A DNA stretch of 41,739 nucleotides from SZUA-430 sp034440355. GTDB lineage: Bacteria; Pseudomonadota; Alphaproteobacteria; Micropepsales; Micropepsaceae. A model generated the notes under the pieces. The model made no database searches. It was not told the DNA's origin and was given only the letters and a program-made list of their open reading frames with translations. Positions 33,232-41,427 of this stretch are shown here, one piece after another. Each line of letters starts with the position of its first letter. Positions within the stretch are counted from its first letter, which is position 1. The stretch spans positions 1 to 41,739 of the forward strand of contig JAWXBY010000071.1 in the NCBI GenBank assembly GCA_034440355.1, read 5' to 3'. Made by a program: the position numbers and the translations under genes.

Positions 33232-33588
33232 ATGGACACGAAAGCAGTCGCGAAGATTTTCACCGACCTGTGCGCAAAGGGCGAATTCGACGCCGCCGGA
33301 CAAAAATTCTGGTCCGACGATGTCGTGAGTCTCGAACCCGGCGCCGGCGACATGGCCCGCGCCGAAGGTCGCAAGGCCGTGCTGGGCAAAGGCGAATGGT
33401 GGTACGCCAACCACACCGTTCACGACAGCAAAGTCGAAGGCCCGTACGTCCACGGCAATCAGTTCGCCGTGCGCTTCAAGTTCGACCTCACGCCCAAGGG
33501 CGGCCAACGCACGCAGATGGACGAAGTGGCGATCTACACCGTCGCCAACGGCAAGATCGTCGAAGAGCGCTACTTCTACGGCGAGTAA
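33232..33588 (+). CDS. SnoaL-like/NTF2-fold protein
   Basis: 118 residues with AAGGAGG eight bases before the ATG. The cone-shaped NTF2 fold is suggested by an N-terminal helix pair (TKAVAKIFTDLCAKGEFDAA) and the strands FWSDDVVSLEPG, KVEGPYVHGNQFAVRFKFDL and MDEVAIYTVANGKIVEERYFYG. Proteins of this group bind or isomerise small hydrophobic molecules; no catalytic set can be assigned. It is followed by a strong hairpin shared with the convergent Hsp20 gene. Confidence 0.85.
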   Translation: MDTKAVAKIFTDLCAKGEFDAAGQKFWSDDVVSLEPGAGDMARAEGRKAVLGKGEWWYANHTVHDSKVEGPYVHGNQFAVRFKFDLTPKGGQRTQMDEVAIYTVANGKIVEERYFYGE

Positions 33589-33597
33589 GAAAAGCGA

Positions 33598-33625
33598 ACG
33601 GCGCCGAGATCGCTCTCGGCGCCGT
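33598..33625. terminator. Bidirectional hairpin between snoaL-like and hsp20 genes
   Basis: ACGGCGCCGAGA and TCTCGGCGCCGT (33598-33609 and 33614-33625) form a perfect 12-bp stem with a TCGC loop between two convergent genes. ATTTTC follows on the plus strand a few bases later. Confidence 0.8.
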
Positions 33626-33644
33626 CGCCATTTTCATTCAGGCC

Positions 33645-34118
33645 CTAAGCCGCGTCGGCGACTTTGGACTCGACGATCTTCGGCTGCTCCGGCCCTTTGC
33701 CGATCGAAATCTTGCGCGCCTTCTTCTCTTCCGGAATCACGCGCGCGATGTCGACGTGGAGCAAGCCGTGCTCAAGCCGCGCCCCGCGAACCTCCATATG
33801 GTCCGCCAGCTGGAAGCGGCGTTCGAAGCCGCGGCCGGCGATGCCCTGGTGGAGGAAGCGCGTCTTCGGCTCCTCGCCGCCGTCACGCTTGCCGGTGATC
33901 GCAAGCACGCCTTCCTTCACCTCGATCGAAAGCTCTTTGTCCGAGAATCCGGCGACCGCCATCGAGATGCGATAGTCGTTCTCGGCCAACTGTTCGATGT
34001 TGTAGGGCGGATAGCTCGTCGTCGACGGATCGAACTGCGTGACGGTCTCAAGCAAATTGGCAAGACGGTCGAAGCCGACGGTCGAACGATAGAGCGGGCT
34101 AAAATCAAAACTACGCAT
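33645..34118 (-). CDS. Small heat-shock protein, Hsp20/IbpA family
   Basis: 157 residues. The N-terminus MRSFDFSPLYRSTVGFDRL is typical of IbpA/HspA proteins. The alpha-crystallin domain (about 38-130) carries YPPYNIEQLAENDYRI, ELSIEVKEGVLAITGKR, FLHQGIAGRGFERRFQLAD and GLLHVDIARVIPEEKK, with the IxI-like tail KISIG. The protein is an ATP-independent holdase that binds unfolding proteins in the cytoplasm. An RpoH-like promoter and a ROSE-like leader precede it, so heat should control both transcription and translation. Confidence 0.97.
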   Translation of the reverse strand: MRSFDFSPLYRSTVGFDRLANLLETVTQFDPSTTSYPPYNIEQLAENDYRISMAVAGFSDKELSIEVKEGVLAITGKRDGGEEPKTRFLHQGIAGRGFERRFQLADHMEVRGARLEHGLLHVDIARVIPEEKKARKISIGKGPEQPKIVESKVADAA

Positions 34119-34228
34119 GGCTGTTCATCCTCTCAAGCGATGATCTCAAGAATCCGCCGAAACGGCCGGATTCGGGTTCCAAAATTGCCCGTTCCGGGAC
34201 CCCAAAAGGGCGTCCCCAGGCGACTTTT
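34119..34228 (-). ncRNA. ROSE-like RNA thermosensor in the hsp20 5' leader
   Basis: The leader from the predicted promoter to the ATG is about 110 nt, the size of ROSE elements. Next to the start it reads UCGCU-UGAG-AGGA, matching the conserved UYGCU motif folded onto the AGGA Shine-Dalgarno bases (34140-34128, minus strand). Upstream are two further hairpins: GAATCCG...CGGATTC (34150-34173) and GGGAC...GTCCC (about 34190-34215). In ROSE elements the final helix melts on heating and frees the ribosome site. The motif match is seen; thermosensing is inferred. Confidence 0.6.
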
Positions 34229-34231
34229 GAG

Positions 34232-34258
34232 ATGGGGATAGGGCCCCACGGCGTCAAG
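34232..34258 (-). promoter_or_regulatory. RpoH-like heat-shock promoter of hsp20
   Basis: On the minus strand, CTTGAC (34258-34253), 15 bases, then CCCCATCT (34237-34230). This fits the sigma-32 consensus (CTTGAAA...CCCCATNT) and has the same spacing as the groESL promoter at 12271-12299. Confidence 0.75.
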
Positions 34259-34350
34259 ACCGCTCACGCCCCGAACGTGCTACATGTTAACCCACCGATT
34301 CTGGCGGCCCGCCGTCGAAATCGCCCGTTCCACGCACTCGAGAGTGACCC

Positions 34351-36012
34351 ATGTCCCAGCCCCCGTCTCCGCGCCTCCCCGGCCTCGGCACGCCGATGCA
34401 GCAACGCGGCGGCACGGCCGGCTGGAACTACCCCGTCAATCCGTTCGAGCTGCAAAAGCAGCTGGAGCAGGGGATCGAGCACCACAAAGCCGGCCGCGGC
34501 GAAGAAGCGGAAAAAGTCTACCGCGCCGTCCTCGCCAAAGTGCCGAACCAGCCCGATGCGCTGAACCTTCTCGGCGTGCTGGCGATGGAAGCGGGCAGCC
34601 ACGAAGCGGCGTTCGATTTTCTGGAGCGCGCCGTCAGCGCACGGCCGAAGGATCCGGCGATCCTCAACAACTACGGCAACGCGCTCTCGCTCGTGCGCCG
34701 CTTCGAAGACGCGATCAAGCATCTCGAACGCGCGCTCGCCATCAAACCGGATATGGCGGATGCTTGGCTCAATCTCGGCCGAACGCTGAATCTGGCGGGG
34801 CAGGGTGAGCGCGCGCTCAAATGCTTCGATCGCCTTCTCAAACTGCGTCCCGAGAGTCACACGGCGAAGGCGGGCATCAGTCGCGCCTATCTCAGCTTGG
34901 GCCGCACGAAAGAATCCGAGGACACGGCGCGCGAACTCATCGCCGCCGCGCCCACGACATCGACGGGCTACGTGAACCTCACCAACGCCGTAAAGTTCAA
35001 GCCGGGCGCGCCTGAGATCGAACAGGTCGAGGCGCTGATAGCCAGCAAGGACACCAATTCCAAGGAATTGCGCGGTCTGCAGTTCGCCGCCGCCAAAATG
35101 TACGACGACGTCGGCCGCTACGACGACGCCTTCCGCTATTTCGATCTCGCCAACAAGGCGGCCGCCGGCAAATACGACGCCAAGGCCATTGAAACGTCGT
35201 ACGCCGAGATCAAGAAAACCTACACGCGCAAGTTCTTCGAAGAACGCGGCGCCAGCGGCCTCGACAGCGAACGGCCTGTCTTCATCGTCGGCATGCCACG
35301 CTCAGGCACGACGCTGACCGAGACGATCATCGGCGCTCATCCGCTGGCGCACGCCGCCGGCGAACTCGAAACGATCAAGCGCTGCGAACGCGAGATGGCT
35401 GACCTCGTCTTCCGCGACGAAGGCGTGCAGAAGAATGCGCGCACGCTGTCGTGGGTCGGCGTCGAAGTGTTGGCGCAACGCTATCTCGACGCCATCGACG
35501 CCAAGACGCGCAACGCCGGCGCGACGCGCATCACCGACAAGATGCCCCACAACTTCCAAGCCGTGGGATTCATCGCGACGCTGTTCCCCAAGGCGCGCAT
35601 CATTCACACCAAACGCAGCCCCTTCGACACCTGCTTGTCGATCTGGCAGCAGAACTTCAACGACGCGCACTCCTATGCGCGCAATCTCGCCGACCTGGGC
35701 CACCACTACGCGCACTATCTGCAACTGATGCAGCATTGGCGCGAGGTGCTTCCCGGCCGCCTGCTCGAGATCGAGTACGAAGACCTGGTCGAAAACCAGG
35801 AAGAGGTCTCGCGCAAGCTGATCGACTTCGTGGGCCTGCCCTGGGATGAGGCCTGCTTGCGTCCGCAGGACGTCAAACGCACGGTTCTGACCGCCAGCGT
35901 CTGGCAGGTACGCCAACCCGTCTACAAACGCTCGGCCGGCCGCTGGAAGAACTACGAGCGGCATCTGGCACCCCTTCGGGATGCCCTCAAAGCGGCTGGC
36001 GCAGACGTCTAG
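34351..36012 (+). CDS. TPR-repeat protein with C-terminal sulfotransferase domain
   Basis: 553 residues. TPR units occupy about 35-290 (EEAEKVYRAVLAKVPNQPDA, AAFDFLERAVSARPKDPAIL, AIKHLERALAIKPDMADAW). The sulfotransferase domain follows (about 308-550), with the PAPS 5'-phosphosulfate loop VGMPRSGTTL, the 3'-phosphate-binding HTKRSPFDTCLSIW and the conserved RLLEIEYEDLVENQE. The domain transfers sulfate from PAPS, and fusion to TPRs suggests a protein or glycan acceptor. No PAPS-synthesis genes are nearby. There is no signal peptide, so it is probably cytosolic. Confidence 0.93.
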   Translation: MSQPPSPRLPGLGTPMQQRGGTAGWNYPVNPFELQKQLEQGIEHHKAGRGEEAEKVYRAVLAKVPNQPDALNLLGVLAMEAGSHEAAFDFLERAVSARPKDPAILNNYGNALSLVRRFEDAIKHLERALAIKPDMADAWLNLGRTLNLAGQGERALKCFDRLLKLRPESHTAKAGISRAYLSLGRTKESEDTARELIAAAPTTSTGYVNLTNAVKFKPGAPEIEQVEALIASKDTNSKELRGLQFAAAKMYDDVGRYDDAFRYFDLANKAAAGKYDAKAIETSYAEIKKTYTRKFFEERGASGLDSERPVFIVGMPRSGTTLTETIIGAHPLAHAAGELETIKRCEREMADLVFRDEGVQKNARTLSWVGVEVLAQRYLDAIDAKTRNAGATRITDKMPHNFQAVGFIATLFPKARIIHTKRSPFDTCLSIWQQNFNDAHSYARNLADLGHHYAHYLQLMQHWREVLPGRLLEIEYEDLVENQEEVSRKLIDFVGLPWDEACLRPQDVKRTVLTASVWQVRQPVYKRSAGRWKNYERHLAPLRDALKAAGADV

Positions 36013-36054
36013 ACCTGTCGAAACCGCTCGCACCCATGTGACTCGAAAGCCACG

Positions 36055-36076
36055 ATCTCGCGATGAACCGCGAGAT
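36055..36076. terminator. Hairpin after the TPR-sulfotransferase gene
   Basis: ATCTCGCG-ATGAAC-CGCGAGAT is a perfect 8-bp stem, 43 bp past the stop codon. It lacks a T-tract, so it may be a Rho-dependent end, an mRNA-stabilising hairpin or an operator. Confidence 0.45.
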
Positions 36077-36114
36077 TACGCACAATCCATTGTGTCACTG
36101 GAGTTGCGGTTCCC

Positions 36115-36167
36115 TATATTCGGCCGCGGTTAACCAAAAGATTCGCGTAGTAAACGCGTTGTTAACC
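36115..36167 (+). promoter_or_regulatory. Putative promoter and paired GTTAACC sites upstream of beta-barrel gene
   Basis: TATATT (36115-36120) is a good -10; the -35 is unclear. GGTTAAC begins at 36128 and GTTAACC ends at 36167, so the two halves face each other around a 26-base spacer just after the predicted start point. TTAAC is the CtrA half-site, but the TTAA-N7-TTAA spacing is absent. Confidence 0.4.
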
Positions 36168-36242
36168 ACGCGGGGTGTCCTTCTGAGGGCGGACGTGCGG
36201 AACGGGAAGTTCTGCGCCTACGGCTAGTTTCAGGAGGGATTA

Positions 36243-37118
36243 ATGCAGTTCAAATCTATCGCGCTGGCGACGTCGTCGCTTGTGGCGGCGTACCTGGCCG
36301 TGGCGCCGGCAAACGCTGCAAGCAGCATGATGGGCGACGTTAGCCTCGGCTTCGCGGCCAATTGGGAAGAAAACGACTTCGGCGGCGAAGGAACGTTAGA
36401 CAACGACTATCAGTCTGTCTTCGGCAGCGGTCGCGTCAACATTCCCTACAGCGACACGGTCAACGTGCAGCTGGACGCTTTGGGTCGTACCTCGTTGGAC
36501 ACCAACGACGACGTCTTTGGCGGCAAGTCGATCGGCTTCGGCCACTTCGGCCTTGGCGGCCACATCAACTATCGTGACGAACAGGGCTTGCTCGGCGTGT
36601 TCGGGGCGACCGGTCGCGTGCACGACTTCTTCAGCAGCGCCGTGTTCATGGCGGGCATCGAAGGTCAGTACTACTGCGGTCCGTGGACGTTCCGCGGCCA
36701 GCTCGCGTATCTCGACTCCGATAGCAACGACTGGTTCTTGTTGAAGAACGCAGGCGTGGCGCGCGCCGGCCTCAACTACTACATGGGCAAGCAGTGGAAG
36801 TTCACGGGCGATCTTGCCTACATCGACGGCGAAGAAGGCTTCTTCGGCGAAGACGCCAGCCAATGGGCCTGGGGCCTCGGTGCTCACTATTGGTTTGGCA
36901 AGTCGGTCCCGGTCTCGGCGTTTGTCGAGTACCGCGGACGTCACGCAGAAGTTGCTGACTTTGGCGATCCCGACAACGAAATCGACACGCACTCGGTGAA
37001 CTTGGGCCTGACGTTCCACTTCGGTGGCGACGGCTTCGAGGACGCAGACCGCAACGGCGCGTCGACCGACCTTCCGGACATGGAATGGTACCGCCTGCCG
37101 AGCTTCGGCGTGCTCTAG
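36243..37118 (+). CDS. Outer-membrane beta-barrel protein (porin-like), 291 residues
   Basis: CAGGAGGG lies four bases before the ATG. A signal peptide ends APANAA. The mature protein is made of amphipathic strands with alternating hydrophobic residues, Gly and aromatic girdles (VSLGFAANWEE, IGFGHFGLGGHINYRD, WAWGLGAHYWFG, SVNLGLTFHFGGDG), typical of a small barrel. No specific porin family is recognised. The final strand is followed by about 25 further residues rather than ending at an aromatic residue. Another barrel gene follows 146 bp downstream with unrelated sequence. Confidence 0.8.
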   Translation: MQFKSIALATSSLVAAYLAVAPANAASSMMGDVSLGFAANWEENDFGGEGTLDNDYQSVFGSGRVNIPYSDTVNVQLDALGRTSLDTNDDVFGGKSIGFGHFGLGGHINYRDEQGLLGVFGATGRVHDFFSSAVFMAGIEGQYYCGPWTFRGQLAYLDSDSNDWFLLKNAGVARAGLNYYMGKQWKFTGDLAYIDGEEGFFGEDASQWAWGLGAHYWFGKSVPVSAFVEYRGRHAEVADFGDPDNEIDTHSVNLGLTFHFGGDGFEDADRNGASTDLPDMEWYRLPSFGVL

Positions 37119-37264
37119 CTTCAAGCAGACAAGAGGCCGGTCCTGAGCGGGCCTGCCTTCCTGGCTCAGACGACAAAAAACGAAAAGCCAGTAAGTGGGA
37201 TGTCAGATCTGAAGAAGGCCCAAGTCTGCAGCTTGGAACAAGCAAATCGAGTCAGGAGGCATGC

Positions 37265-37999
37265 ATGCGATTGAAAAGATTATTGCTGGCGTCATCGGCG
37301 CTGGCGCTGTTCGCGGGGGCCGGCACGGCTCAAGCGGACGGTCTGTACATCAGCGTCTTCGGTGGCGCGAATTGGGCCGAGGATTCTTCAGCTTCGTTCT
37401 TCACCAGAGATGAAACGGACGATGCGACGGGCTACAACTGGAGCACCGACGCCGACACCGGCTTTGTGATCGGCGGCGTGGTCGGAACGCATCTCGACAA
37501 GTGGGTGCAAGGCCTGCGCGTCGAGCTCGAAGCGTCCTACCGGCGCAACGACGTTGGCGGCGTTTGGAACGCAAGCGACTTCGATACGGGTCCGACCGTT
37601 GACTTCACCACCGGCGGCACGATCGACGCGAACCTGTCGACCTTCGCGGTCATGGCGAACGTCTGGTACGAGCACGACATGGGCTGGAAGGTCCGTCCGT
37701 ATGTCGGCGGCGGCGTCGGCTGGGGGCGCACGAAGTTCGACGGCGCGTTGTTGACGACGACGACGTTTGACACGACGTTCGATCGCGAGAACGACGGCTT
37801 TGCGTGGCAGTTGGGCGTTGGCTTTAACTACGAAGCCGCGCCGGGCGTCGACGTGGGTCTCGGCTATCGCTACTTCAACGGTCCGGACATCAACGAGCCG
37901 TTCGGCATCGATCCGTTCTTCGGCGGCAAGCAGTTCTTCGGCAAGGTCGAGAACGACAATCACTCGGTGATGGTCAACCTCACCATCGACGTCAACTAA
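37265..37999 (+). CDS. OmpW/Omp25-like outer-membrane beta-barrel protein
   Basis: 244 residues from the ATG at 37265, which has AGGAGG five bases upstream; an out-of-frame ATG sits four bases before. The signal peptide ends GTAQAD. It is an eight-strand-type barrel with GLYISVFGGANWAED, GFVIGGVVGTHLD, VRPYVGGGVGWGRTKF and the C-terminal VMVNLTIDVN. This resembles the PF13505 surface-antigen barrels common in alphaproteobacteria. A terminator lies 27 bp after the stop codon. Confidence 0.85.
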   Translation: MRLKRLLLASSALALFAGAGTAQADGLYISVFGGANWAEDSSASFFTRDETDDATGYNWSTDADTGFVIGGVVGTHLDKWVQGLRVELEASYRRNDVGGVWNASDFDTGPTVDFTTGGTIDANLSTFAVMANVWYEHDMGWKVRPYVGGGVGWGRTKFDGALLTTTTFDTTFDRENDGFAWQLGVGFNYEAAPGVDVGLGYRYFNGPDINEPFGIDPFFGGKQFFGKVENDNHSVMVNLTIDVN

Positions 38000-38023
38000 C
38001 GCCGCTTGAAACGTTCAGTGCAG

Positions 38024-38665
38024 TTACGGGCTCCTCGCGGGGCCCGTTTCTGTTTCTATGCGGCCCTCGGCCCTCTCATCAGAACAACGCTTGCGCCACA
38101 CGTCGCGCGTCAGCCGAAAATGCAAAATGTCCGCAAACCCCGCGCCGGTCGCCGAGGGCTTGCGAACCGTGCCCTCATGCGCCCATCGCTGGCGCTTGAG
38201 GAACGCGATCATCTGCTCGTTCCGAGCGCTCGCCGAGCAGCGCGCGGTCTCGAGACCGACGTCCTCGAAGAAATACGGGTAGAGCAGGTCCCGCGATTCC
38301 TTGAGCGCGCTCTGATCGCGATCGTCCGCGGAACCGACCAGCACGTTGAGTGAAAACTCGCTGCGCTCGGCATTCACATAGATCGACCAGAAGCCGATCA
38401 GCTGGCCGGTCTCGCGCCGCCAGATTCCGAGAAGATAGTTCGACCGGGAATCGAATTTGGCGATGTAGGCGCGCCGCTCCTCGACCGACATCTCGCGCGG
38501 CACGGCGTTGAGCAGCCGGGCCGTGGTCGGATTGGCCGTCCAGCGGCCCCAATCGAGGCTCGCGTCCGCGTCCTCCATCGTTTTGAGAATATAGCTGGCC
38601 GACTCGAGTCGGAGAATTTGACCGCCCAAGGTGCACCTCAAGCATGACCGGCCGCCGTCGAGCAT
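38024..38665 (-). CDS. GNAT-family N-acetyltransferase
   Basis: 213 residues from the ATG at 38665. A TTG at 38629 (LGGQILRLESASY) with GAGG six bases upstream is an attractive alternative start. RimJ/RimL-like features are the N-terminal strand LRLESASYILKTMEDADAS, LLGIWRRETGQLIGFWSIYV, the central FSLNVLVGSADDRDQSALKES and CSASARNEQMIAFLKRQRW. The acetyl-CoA-binding Q/RxxGxG/A loop is degenerate. Its last codons run through the terminator hairpin of the convergent barrel gene (38026-38047). The substrate is unknown. Confidence 0.8.
   Translation of the reverse strand: MLDGGRSCLRCTLGGQILRLESASYILKTMEDADASLDWGRWTANPTTARLLNAVPREMSVEERRAYIAKFDSRSNYLLGIWRRETGQLIGFWSIYVNAERSEFSLNVLVGSADDRDQSALKESRDLLYPYFFEDVGLETARCSASARNEQMIAFLKRQRWAHEGTVRKPSATGAGFADILHFRLTRDVWRKRCSDERAEGRIETETGPARSP
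38026..38047 (+). terminator. Terminator of the OmpW-like gene, inside the GNAT 3' end
   Basis: ACGGGCTCC-TCGC-GGGGCCCGT forms a 9-bp stem (one G-T pair) followed by TTCTGTTT. It lies 27 bp after the barrel stop and overlaps the last codons of the convergent GNAT gene. Confidence 0.75.
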
Positions 38666-38871
38666 GCCGTAGGGCAAATCCCGCCAGCGACTCAAGGGAT
38701 AGGATAGACTGTACGCTGAAAGGGCCAGCTGGCGCGACGCTCGCCCAGGGGATGCATCCACGAGGCCGGGCTGCTATATACCCCACCGCCGGTGGGTGCG
38801 CGCTTTACGGGCGTCGCCTTGGCCATTATGAGTCCGCCCGGTTCCGATCAATTCCAGGAAGGAAACTCCCC

Positions 38872-39186
38872 ATGGACGCAGACGTCGCCGCTTTCACCGC
38901 TGGTTTGAAGAACGCCATCGGCACGAGCTCAGGTTTGAATTCGACCCTGAAGTTCGACTTCGAAGGCAAAGGTCATATTTTTGTCGACGGCAAGTCGACG
39001 CCGAACTCGGTGTCGAACGAAGACAAGCCCGCCGATTGCACGATCACGGTCTCGACCGACACGTTCAAGAAGATGGTCGCCCGTGAACTCGACGGCACGA
39101 CCGCCTTCATGCAGGGCAAGCTGAAAGTCGCCGGCGACATGAGCGTCGCGATGAAGCTTGGCCCGATCCTCGCCAAAGCCGGCTAA
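38872..39186 (+). CDS. SCP2 sterol/lipid-carrier domain protein
   Basis: 104 residues, with AGGAAGGAA before the ATG. It is a single SCP2 fold: FTAGLKNAIGTSSGLNSTLKF split over strand 1, GHIFVDGKSTPN, DCTITVSTDTFKKMV, and FMQGKLKVAGDMSVAMKLGPIL at the C-terminus. SCP2 proteins carry lipids or acyl-CoA in a hydrophobic tunnel in the cytosol. A CCCACC-GCC-GGTGGG palindrome (38782-38796) stands about 75 bp upstream. The next gene, an S33-type lipase-like hydrolase, starts seven bases after the stop, suggesting a shared lipid role. Confidence 0.92.
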   Translation: MDADVAAFTAGLKNAIGTSSGLNSTLKFDFEGKGHIFVDGKSTPNSVSNEDKPADCTITVSTDTFKKMVARELDGTTAFMQGKLKVAGDMSVAMKLGPILAKAG

Positions 39187-39193
39187 GACTGAC

Positions 39194-40198
39194 GTGGCCC
39201 GCCTCGGGCCGCAGGCTGACTTGGTGGCGGTGCCGGGTTATCCGGCGCCTCCCGGCGCTGTTGCGGAATGGCTGACGCTGGCCGACGGCGTCAATCTGCG
39301 CACGGCGCGCTGGATTCTGCCGGCCAGTGAAGCGCACGGCACCGTGGTCCTGATCCAGGGCCGCACCGAATTCATCGAAAAGTACTTCGAGGTCGTGGGC
39401 GAGCTTCTCGCCCGCGGCCTCTCGGTGATCACCTTCGACTGGCGCGGCCAAGGCCTGTCGACGCGCGCGTTCCCCGAAACGCTCAAAGGTCACGTGGCGG
39501 ACTTCTCGGAGTTCGACGCCGACCTCGCCGCCGTGATGAGCAAGATCGTGCATGAGCACGGCACGAAGCCGTATCACGCGCTCGCGCACTCGATGGGCGG
39601 CAACGTCTTGCTGCGTTATCTGCACGACAACCCGCACGAATTCGAACGCGCGGTGCTCACCGCGCCGATGCTGGCGATCAAGACGGCGCCATATCCCGAA
39701 TGGGTCGCCCGTTCGTTGGCTGTAGGCTCGGCGATGGCCGGCGGGCGCAACGCGTTCGTGTTCGGCGGCGCAGCCCAAAGCCCGCTCGAGCTGACGTTCG
39801 AAACCAACGGCGTAACCAGCGACGTACGCCGCTTCGAACGCTTCATGTCCTGCCTCAAGGCGGAACCGAAGCTCGCACTCGGCGCGCCGACCTTCGGTTG
39901 GCTGGAGGCCGCGTTCCGCTCGATGCATCTCGTCGCCAGTGAGGACTTTGCGCAGGCTATCGAAACGCCTGTGCTCCTGATCGGCGCGGCCCACGATCAG
40001 ATCGTCGTCCCCGGCGCCGACCTGATGCTCGTCAAGCGCATCAAGCGCGGCATGTATGTGATGCTCAAGGCCGAGCACGAAATTATGATGGAATCGGACG
40101 AAATTCGCCGCGCCTTCTGGGCCTGCTTCGATCCGTTCGTGGGCCTGACCAACTCGGCCTACCGCACGGCGCCCAAAGCCTCCAGCACCGCCGCGTGA
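39194..40198 (+). CDS. Alpha/beta hydrolase (serine aminopeptidase S33/lysophospholipase type)
   Basis: 334 residues from the GTG at 39194; a TTG at 39158 inside the SCP2 gene is less likely. The Hydrolase_4/monoacylglycerol-lipase pattern shows GTVVLIQGRTEFIEKY, ITFDWRGQGLSTR, the nucleophile elbow LAHSMGGNVLL, the acid in IGAAHDQIVVP and the terminal His in LKAEHEIMMESD. It probably acts on lysophospholipids or monoacylglycerols near the inner membrane. It is coupled to the SCP2 gene upstream. Its last 40 bp overlap the convergent hisN gene. Confidence 0.9.
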   Translation: MARLGPQADLVAVPGYPAPPGAVAEWLTLADGVNLRTARWILPASEAHGTVVLIQGRTEFIEKYFEVVGELLARGLSVITFDWRGQGLSTRAFPETLKGHVADFSEFDADLAAVMSKIVHEHGTKPYHALAHSMGGNVLLRYLHDNPHEFERAVLTAPMLAIKTAPYPEWVARSLAVGSAMAGGRNAFVFGGAAQSPLELTFETNGVTSDVRRFERFMSCLKAEPKLALGAPTFGWLEAAFRSMHLVASEDFAQAIETPVLLIGAAHDQIVVPGADLMLVKRIKRGMYVMLKAEHEIMMESDEIRRAFWACFDPFVGLTNSAYRTAPKASSTAA

Positions 40199-40974
40199 AG
40201 CGTGGCGTCACCGCACGCCACCACCCGCCCGCCATTCTGCGCCGGCCCCCCGGTCCAAGTCGTGATCAAGCCGCCCGCATTCTCGACGATCGGAATCAGC
40301 GCCTGGACATCCCAAGGCTGCAGCGACGACTCGACGATCAGGTCGATGAACCCCATCGCAAGCAGTCCGTACGCATAGCAATCGCCGCCAAATCGGGTCA
40401 GCCGCGCTTGCCCTGACAAGGCCCAAAAAGCCTTCTGCTCCACGTCGCTGAAGTAGCCGACCGGCGACGTCGTCGACATCACCGCGGCCTTCAGCGAAGG
40501 GCAGGGCCGCGTCTTCAGTTCGCTCTCGCGTCCGCTCCCGTCGCGAAACGACGAACGCCCTCCGCAAGCCACCCACCGCTCACGCGTATAGGGCTGATCG
40601 AGAATTCCGATCACCGGCCGCTGCCCGTCATTGAGTGCAATCAGCGTGCCCCATTGCGCCATGCCGCACATAAACGCGCGCGTGCCGTCGATGGGATCGA
40701 TCACCCACGTCAGCGGCGATGAACCGCGCTCCGCACCGTGCTCCTCACCCATCACGCCATGCGTGGGATAGCGCTGCTTGATCCGCGCGCGGATGACATC
40801 CTCGGCCGCGCGATCGGCCTCGGTCACGGGATCGAATCCCGCGTCGCCCAACTTGTTGTGAACGGCAATGCGCTCGCGAAAATGCGGCAGGATCGTCTTG
40901 CCGCTCAAGTCGGCAAGCTCCTCCGCAAATTGCGTCAATTCGGAAAGGTCGGCGGCGCTGGGTGTCGCGGTCAT
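40159..40974 (-). CDS. hisN: Histidinol-phosphatase, inositol-monophosphatase family
   Basis: 271 residues. The IMPase metal-binding motifs are complete: DPVTEADRAAE, GVMGEEHG (metal-ligand Glu), WVIDPIDGTRAFMCG (DPxDGT) and ESSLQPWDVQALIPIVENAGG (WD metal ligand). FxCGxxxWGTLIAL after DPIDGT is typical of the HisN-type histidinol-phosphatase, which makes histidinol in histidine synthesis; other sugar-phosphate phosphatases are possible. It overlaps the convergent S33 hydrolase gene by 40 bp. The XRE gene lies 45 bp upstream on the same strand, so the two may be co-transcribed. Confidence 0.88.
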   Translation of the reverse strand: MTATPSAADLSELTQFAEELADLSGKTILPHFRERIAVHNKLGDAGFDPVTEADRAAEDVIRARIKQRYPTHGVMGEEHGAERGSSPLTWVIDPIDGTRAFMCGMAQWGTLIALNDGQRPVIGILDQPYTRERWVACGGRSSFRDGSGRESELKTRPCPSLKAAVMSTTSPVGYFSDVEQKAFWALSGQARLTRFGGDCYAYGLLAMGFIDLIVESSLQPWDVQALIPIVENAGGLITTWTGGPAQNGGRVVACGDATLHAAVLEALGAVR

Positions 40975-41019
40975 CCGCGAAAGTCGCGGACCGCGGCACC
41001 CAGTGTCAATTGCGCCGAA

Positions 41020-41391
41020 TTAGGAACGCGGTTCCGAACCGCTCAGAGCCTTGGCGAGGTCCAGAAGCCGGCGACGCGGGCCTTCATCCAGCCCGTAATA
41101 GGCGCGGATGAGATCCATCGTTTCCTTGTTCTGCAACAAGCCGTCGTCCGTCGCGCCTTGGCCGTCCTTGCCCGCACCCAGTCCTTCGAAGAAGAACGAG
41201 ATCGGCATATCCAGCGCACGCGCTAGGTCCCAAAGGCGGGAGGCCGAAATTCGGTTCGCCCCGCTCTCGTATTTTTGAATCTGCTGGAAACGGATACCCA
41301 CCGCCTGAGCCAGCTGTTGCTGAGTCATTCCCAGAAGCCAACGACGATGACGCACGCGTTGACCGATATGTAGATCTATTGGGTTCTTCAC
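41020..41391 (-). CDS. XRE-family helix-turn-helix regulator
   Basis: 123 residues from the GTG at 41391, with GGGGGAGG three bases upstream; the frame continues to 41454 without support. The HTH_3 domain (about 8-65) reads HIGQRVRHRRWLLGMTQQQLA, then VGIRFQQIQKYESGANRI and the typical SASRLWDLARALDMPISFFFEGL. The C-terminal half is helical and ends in LLDLAKALSG. It matches a very common alphaproteobacterial DNA-binding regulator of the Cro/C1 type. Two short inverted repeats upstream may be its own operators. Confidence 0.92.
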   Translation of the reverse strand: MKNPIDLHIGQRVRHRRWLLGMTQQQLAQAVGIRFQQIQKYESGANRISASRLWDLARALDMPISFFFEGLGAGKDGQGATDDGLLQNKETMDLIRAYYGLDEGPRRRLLDLAKALSGSEPRS

Positions 41392-41427
41392 GAGCCTCCC
41401 CCGAATGCCACGCGATCCCCAGTTCTT

